Shown: positions 21,801-33,525 of the stretch, piece by piece | Position numbering within the stretch: the stretch's first letter is position 1 | How the letters are laid out: every line of letters starts with the position of its first letter | Assembly: GCF_032854445.1 (NCBI RefSeq) | Contig: NC_088298.1 | Coordinates: 919,474-983,473, forward strand | DNA length: 64,000 nt | DNA from: Liolophura sinensis | Taxonomy: Eukaryota; Mollusca; Polyplacophora; Chitonida; Chitonidae | Direction: 5' to 3' | Notes under the pieces: model-generated | Told to the model about the DNA's origin: nothing | The model's database searches: none | What the model saw: only the letters and a program-made list of their open reading frames with translations | Translations under genes and position numbers: made by a program

Positions 21801-22516
21801 ACAAACGTAGATTTAAGTCCTGGCATTTATAATCAATTTGGAACACAGTATCAATCAAGTACAAAACTAGAACGGATTAATGCAAAGGGAAGCAGTTAGC
21901 AGTCAAAGAGGTTGGAAATACCTCTTTAACCCTTCAAGTCCTTACCGTAAAATATAAATGCAAATTCATTTGTGTATCGAGCAAAACGGAGGTAGTTATG
22001 CTTCTGATAGATTAAGCCACGTACTGGTGAACAATGAAAGCGTGGTGGAAGGGCTTATCAGTTCTAATGATAAGGAGAAATAATAGGTCAGATCCACGCT
22101 ACGGCGCATGCGCATTGGAGAAAAGACTTTCACAATCAAAAACAAAAATAACAATACCCTCAGCAAGAAGAACAACAAAGACGCCGCCTTCGCACAGAAG
22201 TACTCTCTGAAGCTAAAAAGCTGTAACTACAACAAAAATATCCTAAGGCAATGAGAAACATACGGACTTCTAGCTATAACAGATGGCTCCATTAGAATGA
22301 CACCATGCCGTGTTCAGAATATTTCAGTGGGTTTTGCACATCTGCGTTGAACCAAATAACATGACTGGGACACCGCTAAATGCGAATGTACAGACCCCAG
22401 AAGCTGAAGCGTAAAACAGGAAATTTCAAGTGTATTTTGCAAAAGACTTGAAAAACACAAATTTTGCGTTTCATTTCCCTTTTAGTATAATTCATTGATT
22501 TTCCGTCAGCCTCTGT
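21801..22516. other. No gene seen; GCGCATGCGC palindrome
   Basis: The palindrome at 22,104-22,113 equals the consensus NRF-1 binding core of animal promoters. No transcript start or first exon was recognised next to it, so a promoter role is unproven. Confidence 0.3.
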
Positions 22517-22753
22517 CTAGATGATCGGAAGGCTCCCAAAAGTACTGCTGGTAATAGCTGGTATTCGCTGGGGCTTAAAGCGCCTGTGCAGATACGACTT
22601 GATGAGCTGAAGTTCAGTCTGAGCACGCCGAGGAAGGCCGGCGAGATAATAGCCAAGTGATCGGCGGAATTCCTTGTAAAATAGCTGTCGCCGAGAACCG
22701 GTGCATAATAGCCGAGTTGTTAACGTTAAACCACCAGACCACGTGTGGCGCAA
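22517..22753 (-). other. Open minus reading, GC-richer, unassigned
   Basis: A 78-codon open frame richer in G+C than its surroundings, with a basic stretch (FYKEFRRSLGYYLAG, LHRRFKPQR). It abuts the 35-bp minisatellite and has no recognised domain. It could be a decayed coding fragment or chance. Confidence 0.15.
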
Positions 22754-23230
22754 TCAGTAAGAATGCAATAATTAGAGTGTAGCGCAATCAGTCAAGAATG
22801 CAATCATTAGCGTGTAGCACAATCAGTCAAGAATTCAATAATTAGTGTGTAGCGCAATCAGTCAAAAATGCAATCGTTTGCGTGCAGCACAATCAGTCAA
22901 GAATGTAATCATTAGCGTGTAGCGCAATCAGTCAAGAATGCAGTAATTAGAGTATAGCGCAATCAGTCAAGAATGCAATAATTAGCGTGTAGCGCAATCA
23001 GTCAAGAATGCAATCATTTACGTGCAGCTCAATGAGTCAAGAAGGCAATAATTAGCGTGTAGCGCAATCAGTCAAGAATGCAATCATTTACGTGCAGCTC
23101 AATGAGTCAAGAATGCAATAATTAGACTATAGCGCAATCAGTCAAAAATGCAATAATTAGCGTGTAGTGCAATCAGTCAAGAATGCAATAATTAGCGTGT
23201 AGCGCAATCAGTCAAGAATGCAATCATAGC
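22743..23230. repeat. 35-bp minisatellite, 14 units
   Basis: Fourteen head-to-tail units of 35 bp, with two single-base deletions, read GTGTAGCGCAATCAGTCAAG then AATGCAATAATTAGC. Two adjacent types alternate near 22,990-23,130, giving a 70-bp unit repeated twice. There is no spacer diversity, so it is not a CRISPR. Confidence 0.92.
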
Positions 23231-24129
23231 GTGTAGAGCATAAAAACGTCAGGGAGACAGTCACTTTGGAGTTGCACTTAAACGTTTTTGAATACAGACG
23301 AACAAAGGAAGCCTTTCCCGCTACACCAGTAACTCTACAATCAAGGTGAATAAGAGCGCAGCTTGCTCATTTCACGGCTGATAGATTTATAAGTAAATGT
23401 TTGGCTTAAGGCAATATCGCTTTAACTTCGTTTTCCTCCTACTTTCTGAAAAAGAAATTATTTTGCAGAGATTTTTTGTTTCAAATACGTGCTTAATCTG
23501 CCTGGAATATCATTCGAAGCGGTTAAAGTAAACGGAAGTGGATGTGTTCCAGTCTTTGGCGTTTTTCATTCTGCTTCGTCTTGTTCACATGTAGGGACTT
23601 TTTACAGTGTAAAAAAAGAATCAGTGTAATCATGTTGTAGAAGTTGTGGTAAAAACAGAGCAATCACTTAAAAGGGATCCGGTTGTCAGGAAGTTGTAAA
23701 AAAAACAGATGGTTCCATTGATTACCTGAAAACATTTTATTTGTTAGCAGCAGAAACTCGCTACAACCAGACAGATGTAATTATTCTACCATACGATAGT
23801 TTGTAATTTCAATACGTATATGTAGGCCACAAACGCACTAAAAACTGAAAAAATATAGTTTTATGTTTAGCTAACCATGACAAGAAGAAGTTGGGATTAA
23901 GCAACAGATATTTAATCTATATTCAACAAATTCAAAGCCGCTGCCAATGGGATGAAGTTAGACTTGTGCATTGCGCATCGGGATTTTGCCATCAGGTCTG
24001 GCTCAACGTTGTTTTCATCAGAAAAACACGGATGGGCTTTGTGGAGCACATGGCTGCAAGTTTCATCCGCACATTTGTGTGAGCGGGAAGTAAGTCGAGG
24101 GGTAAAGGCGTGCGATTCCTAACCATAAT
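23231..24129. other. No gene seen
   Basis: Unique AT-rich sequence. Short open frames on both strands around 23,900-24,200 are unassigned. Confidence 0.5.
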
Positions 24130-24600
24130 AATCAATGCGTCGAAATAGAAATTGGTATAGCAGCCGTCAACCAATATGGATGTTCCTGGAACGGATCTCA
24201 CAAAACCATTTCTAACTTAAATCAAAACCTGAGGTACGATCTTAAAGATTTCTTTTCGCTTTTGGAAATCAAAATTTTGTCCACCTCATCAATATTATCT
24301 GAAGACAACTTTCAACTTCCAGTACCAAAAGCTAAGCATTGTCAAAAAGTTTTAAATTTTGACATGTCAGATGTGCTTTGTGGAATCTGCCCTGGGTCAA
24401 TTCACAAAGTGGAGTTTAACACAAACCACCAGAGAGCTAAGAAAGTACTGCGTATAAAGTACCAAATTAGGACGGAATCATGCGAAGAGAAGAAATCAAA
24501 AGCTCGCAATGATGTTGGGAGGACGCAAGGTATATTCTAGGTGAATGAGTGAAATCGGTATTCAATCATGTACCACATCGAGATGCGGACGTTGGAGAGA
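24130..24600 (+). repeat. R-D copy split by about 180 bp of other sequence
   Basis: The left part has AGCAGCCGTCAACCAATATGG. The right part resumes at GTTTAACACAAACCACCAGA and runs to GTATTCAATCATGTACCA. The intervening 24,225-24,405 is not R-D. Confidence 0.6.
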
Positions 24601-24694
24601 GATTTTGGCCCCTACCCCGCTTTCACTATTTGTAGCGGCCAAGGCGAAAAAGTAGGGCATTGTTGGAATGTGTGTTCAGTCTTACAGAACAGAG

Positions 24695-24870
24695 AGGAAA
24701 ACTAAAACAGCGACGACAATGTGACAGCTGGCAAATGGTCACGTAAGCGGTGAAACTCGACCTCTAGTTAGTTTACCTCACTTAAGGTTTTATTCTAAGT
24801 GTTCATGCAAATGCTTAAATAGAAGCCAATTACACGCCCTTTAGCACCATGGCTTTAGCAGAATCATAGG
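24695..24870 (-). repeat. R-A repeat copy
   Basis: Reverse landmarks AAAACAGCGACGACA, GGCAAATGGTCACG and AGGTTTTATTCTAAG. Confidence 0.65.
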
Positions 24871-25827
24871 TAAACAAAATATATGCATATATATCTACGT
24901 CTGGGCTACAGTTACTCAAAATGCTGCACGAGACTTCTTGTTTTTCGCCAATATGGAGTACATGTGTACGTACCACGTGGGGACCGTCAATAAGGTGACA
25001 AGGGTCCTTGGCTCACACCATAAAGCCAACTGTCGTCGTTTAAGTGACAAATTATTGAGTTTGGCGTTAAAGAATAATGACGCAAATAAAATAGATACTA
25101 TGCAAGTATTATGTCACAGGGTTTGCGATTATTAGTCGTGGCACATAAATGATCTTACTAATGCTATATTGGAAAGCAATGTCTTTGAACATTATCGAAT
25201 TTCTGAAAGAGATTGACAGCGGGAACAGATACGAATAAGCAGTATTACCGCCGGCTACCGTGTGGTGTCATCGGGGTTGCCACACATGTCATATCTGTGT
25301 CAGGTAACGTCCATTCTGTAATCACAGCATTGTATGTGCTAAAAGTCTATGTCCACAAGCGCACTTATATATCAGAAATCTGAACCGAAATCATTTTCCA
25401 GTCTGAGCATGTGACTTTGTATTAGAGCGCAATTTACGGCGAAGAAAATTAACTATGGTTTGATATCAGCTATCTTGACAGCAGTAATGTTTTCACGCGA
25501 AACCATTTTAAATAAATACCCTTTCTTCTTGGCACATATGTTGCAAAGAAGAATCCGTGTTTTACGCAGAATTCATGAAAATCATTCTGAGCATGGGACG
25601 GGATGTGAATCAGCCAGAGAAAAAAACCCACAGTAGATGGTCTTGTGACACAGCTGAAGGAGAGCGTTGGATAACTTTTCAGTCTGAGGAAAATCGGTCA
25701 AGCGATAAAAGCTCTTTACTTTGTTTTATATCATCAAGTTATGTTCCGTGAAACGTTGTTATGTGACTAAAAAGAGGTTATATGTTTTATGCCACGTTAC
25801 GTAACAGTAAAAAAAAAACAAAAACTA

Positions 25828-25945
25828 AGTGAGGTAAATTCACAAGAGGTCGTGTTCCATTGGTTGCGTCTGACAATTTCCCAGCTATCACACAATCGTA
25901 GCTGCCCTGGTTTTACTCTCCGTGCTGCAAGTCTTTATTATACTG
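25828..25945 (+). repeat. R-A fragment
   Basis: AGTGAGGTAAATTCACAAGAG, CAGCTATCACACAATCG and GGTTTTACTCTCCGTGCTG are recognisable. Confidence 0.6.
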
Positions 25946-27577
25946 AAGTAAATTTGTTGACTCCTAACTTAAAATCGCAGCTGAAACAGCCAGAGTTGGA
26001 TTCGAAACCTTAAACTTCTTAATCAATGGCTTGACAGTCACAGCGAGCCACAACTTTAACTGCCTGGCCAGGCCTCTTAAGAAAATTTAGGATGAATTAG
26101 TTTAAAGAGATCCCGAAAACTCTTCATCCTGACTTAAGTTCCCCGGATGTAGGTCCCGGATGTAGGCTCGACGCGCCTCGAGCAAAACGCCTGTGATAAT
26201 GGCAACAAAAGAGCAAATAACGCTAAAACAGACTCTCGTGAGAGTTGGTCTCGGAGGTTATTATTTCTAACACTCAAGTCCAAACGCCAGATAAACTGGA
26301 TCAAGGTCATTGTCTGCCGACAGGCTTTCTTCTGTTCAGTTTATTGTCGGTGTAAATTTGGTATATTTACACACATCCAGCGCAAGTCAATTTCGGATTA
26401 CCTTGTACCAATGTCTCTAACTAGGTCAAGGTATATTGGCCTGTGAAACCCAAATCACACCGGACTCTATTCCTACAGTCTGACATTTTACATGTATAAT
26501 CCATTGCAGTCATGTCCAATTCTACTAAAAGTTTTGTGCTTTAGTCAAAGTTTAAATGTCTAATACGTGTCATGTGTGTTACTATGAAATTTACCATTTA
26601 TTTAGCGTAATTCCCAATGGGAAGGGGAGGTGGTTTCCTCCAAATTTAAAGGTCTGCATAGAAGTCGGGCACTGTGTTTACATTTAATATTGGGAGCCAG
26701 TGTAGAAGATAGCCTGCAGTTGTCCACGAATGGTCTCTACGCATCTGAGTTGCCTATCGAGACTCCAGTAACCTTACAAAAAACGATTTTCAATTGATTC
26801 ATACCTTATATTGATACCAGCACATGTTCATTTATACATACGCAGTGCAAACAAATGGCAACTGTTCTACTCTCTGTCAAACTCTGCCTCATGCCGTGGA
26901 AGAATTTCTACAGAAAATCCCCTAAACAATCGACCGTGAAATTACGTCAATGCTGAGCTTCGGACAGAGATTATGTATCCATGGGTTTAACGCACTGCGC
27001 CATTTCAGGCTTATCCTAAAATAGTTGCGGAGATGTTAGCAAATTGAGTAATAGAAGCCTGTGCCCTTCTGGAAGCCGATGATGTGGGAACGTTTTACAT
27101 GAAATACAGTAGCGGTTAGAGAAAGTCGGTCATAGTTGTCGATGAGCGGGACTGTCCGCCACTGAACCGGAAATAGAGTCACGGGGCTAACGAACAAGGG
27201 AACCTTTTCATCCACCTGTTTTACTAATGGGTTTCTTTCTTAGCTCCGGTTGCACTGTAATTACTACGGTATTTATTCACACGCTGTGTGGATGTGGTCA
27301 GTTTTAACGGATACCGTGAAGTCCCCAGCATGGAGAAAACCACTGGCGAATACCACCAGGCTCTAAGGATGGATTCATAATTCTCTCCAGTTGGGAGTAT
27401 AATGAAGAGTGTAGAGTTCTGTGCAAGTGGTATCTTGTAACCCTGTTACTTTAGCTGTACCAAATGTATATGCCCTGCATGCAAGTTGTAAATATTCACC
27501 TAGCTAACCCGCATGTTTTTTATTTTGTCGCTATGAATAGATCTCTTACTGTGTATTTATGACTAGTATTTAATACT
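25946..27577. other. No gene seen
   Basis: Unique sequence, with 26,830-27,350 somewhat less AT-rich. No exon is recognised on either strand. Confidence 0.5.
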
Positions 27578-27731
27578 TTTCCATACGTGGGAAGGTCTGC
27601 CAGCAACTTGCGGATGGTCGTGGGTTTCATCCAGGTTCTGAACGGCTTCCTCCCACCTCATATAATGCTGGACGTATAAGAGGAATGTTCTTGAGTATGG
27701 CGTAAAACTCCAATGAAATAAATAAATCAAT
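27578..27731 (+). mobile_element. SINE-1 copy, 5'-truncated
   Basis: It starts near CATACGTGGGAAGGTCTGCC and has a small deletion in the GCCGTCG region. It ends GAGTATGGCGTAAAACTCC and (AAAT)n. Confidence 0.85.
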
Positions 27732-27809
27732 GTTTAGCCCTTTTCTGATGCGCGATATGATAATTAACATATTAGCTCGTCAACAGTTTTCATGATCTGT
27801 TTTGAATAC

Positions 27810-27945
27810 AAAAGACTACAGCATAAAGAGTAAAAGTAGATCAGGATGATAGCTGGAAAATGGTCTTATGTAACATGTGAAATCCAGCCTCGTGTCAGTT
27901 CCTCTCAGTAAAAGTTTTATTTTAATTCTTCATGCAAATGCGTAG
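27810..27945 (-). repeat. R-A repeat copy
   Basis: Reverse landmarks are an AGAGTAAAAGTAGATCAGG variant, AGCTGGAAAATGGTC and AAAGTTTTATTTTAATTC. Confidence 0.6.
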
Positions 27946-27991
27946 AAAGAAGACAGTCGATATTATGGGTTGTTCACGGAAACCTCTGATA

Positions 27992-28031
27992 TCATATCCT
28001 CTGAACTTACCGCTAAGTTCAGAGGATGTGA
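27992..28031. other. Near-perfect 18-bp hairpin with 4-base loop
   Basis: ATCCTCTGAACTTA (27,996-28,009), loop CCGC, then its exact complement TAAGTTCAGAGGAT (28,014-28,027). Pairing extends outward by four more positions with one G-T. On the minus strand the right-to-left reading passes GTAAGT, a splice-donor-like string. Confidence 0.8.
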
Positions 28032-30586
28032 GAGCTGCAGGTGACGAAATCAGCCACCTTTCCTCATTTGCTTCATTTGACGCAGGTATTACTCCGAGCT
28101 GTTTACTAGACTTGTTTTGGGTGGGACGACCATTCAAGGGCCGGATGTTCGTCCAAGGCCAATGTTAAGTGACTAGGGATGGTTATACATAGACCGGATA
28201 TTCACACCCAGTAGGATGTGACCACACATGTCGGCGTGTTTCACTCGGGTTAATGGATTTTTGTTCCGCTAAGGAAGAATAATGCATAGCTTATCTTTTA
28301 GTCATACTGTATGTGTATTAGTCATTGGACTTATTGCGCAGATATGTAGATTTATTTAGCATTTGTTCGAAGGTCTTGCAAGAAACTTTGCTGTTCAAAA
28401 CCCTAATGGGCAAATTACAAAACAGACATTTAGGAGGAAAATAAGGGTATATAGACTTTAAAATTAATTCATGTCAATTTAAGTTTTTTGGCACCCGATA
28501 AAATAGTAACGTAGCAAACACCATTCAACTCTACAGGAATAAAATGAAATCAACAGGGCATCAAGATCAAGATCAAGACCAATACCTTAACGGGTTAACC
28601 AGAATCACGCTGACCTTGTTTTAGCGTCATTTATTACGACTTGTTCCATCAATTCTGTGACATCATGCACATCCTTCTCAATCAGAATTATTTCCCTACG
28701 CCCTACTTCATAGCCGTCAATAAAAATGAACAAGTTCACAACGATGACTTTGACTAAATTTTACAACATCGAAAACAGATCGCCAAAAAGAAGTTGTTTC
28801 ATTTCCGAAAATTGCGGGGTCATGCCATTTTGAGTTTAAGCGTTATTTAGCGGCTATCTGCGCTCGACGGGTTCGTAAGTACATTAGGAAGCAACTACAG
28901 TGAACATTACAGGCATGGTTTGCCAGATATCCAGTTTATAAAGAACTCGGCAGGAAAGGCGTAAATGAGCCTCAGCGGGAAGTTCACTAACGGCTACGTG
29001 GTGATAACATTTTTATGACAAGTTTTTGGGTTAACGACCATTCGACTAAGGGGGAAATTAAGGAATGATGAAATGTGCATACGAACTAAAGGAATGCAGG
29101 CTTTGATAATCTCCATGTTCAGGCGTTTACACGCGTGCCTTCCAAACTCGCGTATTTATTTTTATGAGAAATAAATTAAAGACGTTTCAACTAAATTTGT
29201 TAATGACGGATGATATCTTCTTATTGTAAAACGAAAAAATGAGGCGAATGCAATGTAAAGCCTTGAATTTGTCACCCACCACCACTTAACTTGATCAAAA
29301 CTTCGCCGTGTAGCGTTGCAACGTTATCGCTTCAGAATACTCATTACAATTGCTAACACAATCCAGAGAAAGGCTACACTATACAGTACGCAGAATAGTA
29401 AGTAAGTAAGTGCCATGTTTCCCCTGTGAATGAAGCATTCTGGTTTCTGCAAAAGATTGAAGGGTTTCGAGCTTACTCAGGTGGTGGATGAAAACAGGGA
29501 AATGTTCGAAAACATCTTTCTTTCAGAAAACTTATGTACTTTGCTACATGTAATACATTCTCCTGGGCGGCGGCATTTTTCACAAAGCGGCATATTTGCA
29601 TTAACATGCATATAGAATTCATACCTCTCCAACCTAATCGCCAATATCACATAACCTTACTCAACCTGCTTCGAGGATTAAAGTCTGCACGACAAATGTT
29701 CTAAAGAACGTTAGCTGCTTACCAATAGACGGTGGTCTTCGTCCTACAAATTACAACGGTTGTCCCAACCCATTTACCAGACCACATCCGGATCTGAAAT
29801 TATTAGTACAATCTTTTTGTATGGGGTTAAATTCCAGTCACTGACTAATCAGTCGATGAATTAATCAATATTTATTATCAAGACAACACGAGTGACCTCT
29901 GATAAAGAGCAGTGAATATCACTGCATGCACTAGCTTCTGTGAAATACTCATCAAAAGGAAAGAGACAAATAATCTCTGTAAAAATAAACGCATCAGGAA
30001 AATGTCAATACCGCCACAAAGCCAACAAAAAGAGGTAACATGCCGTTTTGTACAGAAAGCCTCCTGTCTTTGAGCGACGCTATTTTTCGACATCCGTTAA
30101 TAGCTGGAGACATTTGAGGCTAAAATCAGCAAATGTCAATGAAACCAATTCCCAGCGCAAGTCCAATTTTACTCTTATGAATAGCTGAATACAGTTCTCA
30201 ACTAGATAAAAACACGGCATTATTCACAAAAAACCTAATTTGTGTTGATATTTCCAACATTATCTCTCACTATGAGAAATCATGCTGAGCGTTTTATGTA
30301 CAGAATCACGTTGACGGATATTAGACGTGTTTTTAGCTACCATATGCAGCGCTTTATAAGTCGGTCCGCCTGTTCAAACTCTTGACGTGCAGCTTCAGAG
30401 CAAGATTACTTCAATTTTAGTGGGACGAAGGTGTTAGATCGAATTTGCGCTTCTTTGTGCTTAAGTGTATGAAGCACATTGGAAAATGTTCATCTCAACT
30501 AATACTTCACCTTTGAAATGGTTGTCCAGGTGGGGTTTTTGTTGTTGTCCTTGTTTGCGATACACACTCGCTGAAATTAATGCATG
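28032..30586. other. No gene seen
   Basis: Mostly AT-rich and unique. The stretch 28,830-29,130 is less AT-rich but has no reading I recognise. No repeat family was identified. Confidence 0.45.
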
Positions 30587-30898
30587 TATGCTTGAGGTTT
30601 TACGTCATACTTTTTTACAATTTTTAGTCACTGTGTCTTCGTGTGACTGAGCACGTCCATGCCTCCAAAGTGCTGCCTCCACTGAATTATAATTCCGAAG
30701 ACACCAGACATGACATTTCGTGGAGTCACGTTATACTGACACCATCCTAAACAGTCCTGTTTCCTTGCTCTATCTTCACAGTAATGAGTGCCAAGCAAGG
30801 GAGCAACAAGTACCATTTTTAATGTCTTTCGACCCCAGGTCTCCACACTTCAAGGCGGACGCTCTAACCGTCTAACCATTAGAACAGCGCAGCGGTCA
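30587..30898 (-). mobile_element. SINE-3 copy with tRNA-like head
   Basis: Read on the minus strand, the head TGGTTAGACGGTTAGAGCGT and GGGGTCGAAAG resemble the A and B boxes. The body contains CCGAAGACACCAGACATGAC in reverse sense. The end resembles the TCATATGAC end of SINE-2. The family shares this terminal region with SINE-2 but has a different body. Confidence 0.75.
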
Positions 30899-31674
30899 CA
30901 ATAATCGTTGAAAACAACGTGCTAAGAAATAGCAAAACATTTGTCATCTGTCACACTCCGTCTCATTTTCTCCCCACCTTAAAAAAATAAAAAGTGAGAA
31001 AAAAAGTTTCCCTGGTCAGACTTTTCTTCTGTCAAATTTTCCATTTTTGTCAATTCTCATTTTTTGGAATGGTTTAGTTTTCCTTTGTCTTCCCTTGTTT
31101 CTAACGTGTCCTGTTTTTTTTGCGGTTTCACTTGTGTAGCGATTCATTTCTTTCTCCGTTTCACCTATTTACAATATTCTTTTGTTATCTCTTTACTCAA
31201 CATGTTCAATGGAGCGCTGTATTTAACAATAACTCGTAGTGTCGTATGCGCCTGACCCATCCGATCTTGTGGAGACACTGCCCAGTTTGGCGCAACCAGG
31301 TAAATCCGTTTTGCAATCGAATCCTTAATGGAAACCCCACCCCCTGCCAAATTAAATTTCAAGATGTAGTTTTGCCAATTTCCACACGACATGACAGCAA
31401 TCCGGCCTTGTGGGAGGCATGACAAAGTCTTGCTGCAAAACATTTCGAAGTAACAAACTGTTTCCGCCACAAAAAATGGTTGGGGTTGAGTAATATACAA
31501 ATTAATCAGGCATATATTGAGAAAATAAATCATTCATAATGTCAGATTCAATTTACATCAATGCCCAGAGAATAGCCATGTGTTACGAAAAGAAATGTTT
31601 TTTCTCTGTCGTATGACAGGGATTATAACTAGGTTATCCAGACAAATGGTTCCGTTAATTTGTTTGAAGTTATA
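30899..31674. other. No gene seen
   Basis: A 122-codon minus reading (31,165-31,533) has no recognised domain and is within what chance gives at this base composition. Confidence 0.45.
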
Positions 31675-31775
31675 CAACAGACAAGATTACGGCATGGATG
31701 GAGAGCAAAATTATAGCGGCAACGACAGTCTTAGCTGGCAAGTGGTTTACACGTAACAGATGAAATCTGGCCTCT
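31675..31775 (-). repeat. R-A fragment
   Basis: GCGGCAACGACAGTCTTAG and GGCAAGTGGTTTACACG match R-A in reverse. Confidence 0.55.
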
Positions 31776-31829
31776 TAGGCTTCAAGAGGATAACATGAAG
31801 TCACTTTCAACATTGCTATGTTTACATTA

Positions 31830-31945
31830 AGATTCTTTTACTGCAGAGAAATGTATTAACCACAATTTGAGTTCTTTCCTGTTCTGAGTTGGGTTTCTTA
31901 AAGACTTGTAATTTATAACTTAAGTTGCTTCATAAATACGGGCAC
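31830..31945 (+). repeat. R-H repeat copy
   Basis: Partner of 2,717-2,825. Confidence 0.6.
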
Positions 31946-32420
31946 AGGTCAATAATTTGAAGGGTAATTCCCAACACGAGTACGTGGAAAGGTCTTGCAG
32001 CAGCCTGCGGGTGGTCGTGGGTTCGTCCTAGCTCTGCCCGGTTTTCTTCAATGCTGGCCGCCGTCGTATAAGTGAAATATTCTCGAGTACGGCGTAAAAC
32101 ACCAATCAAATAAATAAATAAATAAATCCCCAAAACGACGTTCTAGGGGAATGGGTAAAATCACTATCCAAATCGTGTACGATGCTGGCATATAAGTTAC
32201 AAAACATGTATCTCAGCTGGGTTTTTATTGCGACAGTTCATGCATCCAACGTGACGATTTCATTCGATATCATTGATATACAGCTCGTAGCCCAGGCTTA
32301 AGCGGAATTACACACAATCGTGAAGCAGAGCGCCAGAGATTGTGGGCGCTCTGTCCATATTTACTTAAAAGAGAATTATACTCATTGTAAAACTTAGAGT
32401 GAAAGCGTATAATGGAATAA
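31945..32420 (+). repeat. R-D copy interrupted by a SINE
   Basis: The left flank GGTCAATAATTTGAAGGG and AATTCCCAACACGA, and the right flank CCCCAAAACGACGTTCTAGG, join into the R-D string GTCAATAATCGC...CCCAAAACGACGTTTAAC once the SINE is removed. The distal part (CGTAGCCCAGGCTTAAG, TTATACTCATTGTAAAA) repeats at 33,150-33,255. Confidence 0.7.
31985..32127 (+). mobile_element. SINE-1 copy inside R-D
   Basis: 5'-truncated near GTACGTGGAAAGGTCTTG, with intact GCCGCCGTCGTATAAGTG, GAGTACGGCGTAAAACACC and (AAAT)n. The flanks ATTCCCAACACGA and ATCCCCAAAACGA look like a target duplication of about 13 bp. Confidence 0.88.
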
Positions 32421-32439
32421 CTTTGACACACCATGTGAG

Positions 32440-33300
32440 AATCCATTCATCGAAACAGACATTCGTACATCAGCCGTCCACCAGTGGACGTTCTGGGTCA
32501 ATAATCTCAAGGACAACTTCCAAAACGACGTACTACACACACCGCCATAGAATTAAGAAAGTGTGTAAATATAAGCGTCAAGTCCGACATTCTATACCAT
32601 TCGTAGTCCGTAAAGGGCGCTCCAAGTCGTAATCGCAAGATCCATGTCCACAACAACGTTTAACACTAACTCCCGAAGACAAAGGTATGTAAGAAATTAT
32701 ACAAATAAGAAATAAAGCCGATAACTCACAAGAGAGAAGCGGTCATCAGTTTTCAATGATGCCAGGCAGACAATGAATATTCCAGCCGAAATAGGATGGA
32801 ATCATGCAAAGACAAGCAGTTAATAGTTTTCAGTGACGCAGAAAAGACTCAAGGCGAAATTAGGACGGAATTATGCAAAGAGAAGCAGAGAATAGTTTTC
32901 AGTGATGTAGGAAAGGCGCAAGGCGAAATTAGGACAGAACTATGCAAAGAGAAGCAGTGAATAGTTTTCAGTGATGCATGAAAGGCGCAAGGAATGCTGT
33001 AGACGATTGAGGGAAATCAGTATTCGAATCGTGTACCAAGCTAATATATAAGCTGTGGATAATCAAAGTACTTACCTCATTGCCCATTGATTTGCAACTG
33101 CTTTAATGTGGCGATCTAATTCAATACGATGACTATGTACTGCTCGTAGCCTCGGGTTGAGCCCAATTAGACACAATCATGAAGCAGAGTGCCATAAATT
33201 CTGGACGCTTTGTCCATATCTACTAACAAGGGAATTATACTCATTGTAAAATGTAAGGGACTTAAATGTAAAGGGTTTGATCGAATAACATTGACACATT
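32440..33300 (+). repeat. Compound R-D block with 69-bp triplication
   Basis: One R-D head (32,440-32,570) is followed by a second start at ATAAGCGTCAAGTCCGACAT (32,571). A unit of 68-69 bp is then present three times (32,787-32,992, AGGACGGAATTATGCAAAGA type), and the distal R-D segment follows to about 33,300. Confidence 0.75.
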
Positions 33301-33384
33301 AGTTGTTGCTGTAATAACTTGTGGCATTGATTGAAATCGTCACATTAAACAAATGATCTAACAAATGCTACCAGACGAATAGAC

Positions 33385-33525
33385 GCCCTATGCAAGACCT
33401 TTCCGAAGGTTGTCAGCAGACCTTGGAACCTTCAGATGGAGCGGAAACCAGCACGAGCTGGACTAGAACTCACTGTGACCGTATTGGTAGGAGCCCCCTG
33501 AGTCATTGTGCTGCGATATAACATG
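33385..33525 (-). mobile_element. SINE-1 head half
   Basis: The GAGCTGGACTAGAACTCACTG head and part of the core are present. The 3' tail is missing, unlike the usual 5' truncation. Confidence 0.65.

Noticed and set aside
22743-23230. Regular 35-bp repeats resembling a CRISPR array
   Set aside because: There are no unique spacers, units are directly abutted, and the genome is eukaryotic.
28014-28168. Minus-strand exon ending at the GTAAGT within the hairpin
   Set aside because: The donor lies inside a perfect inverted repeat, and the upstream reading has no recognisable domain or good acceptor.
31165-31533. 122-codon minus open frame
   Set aside because: Same reason. No domain, no splice or start context.
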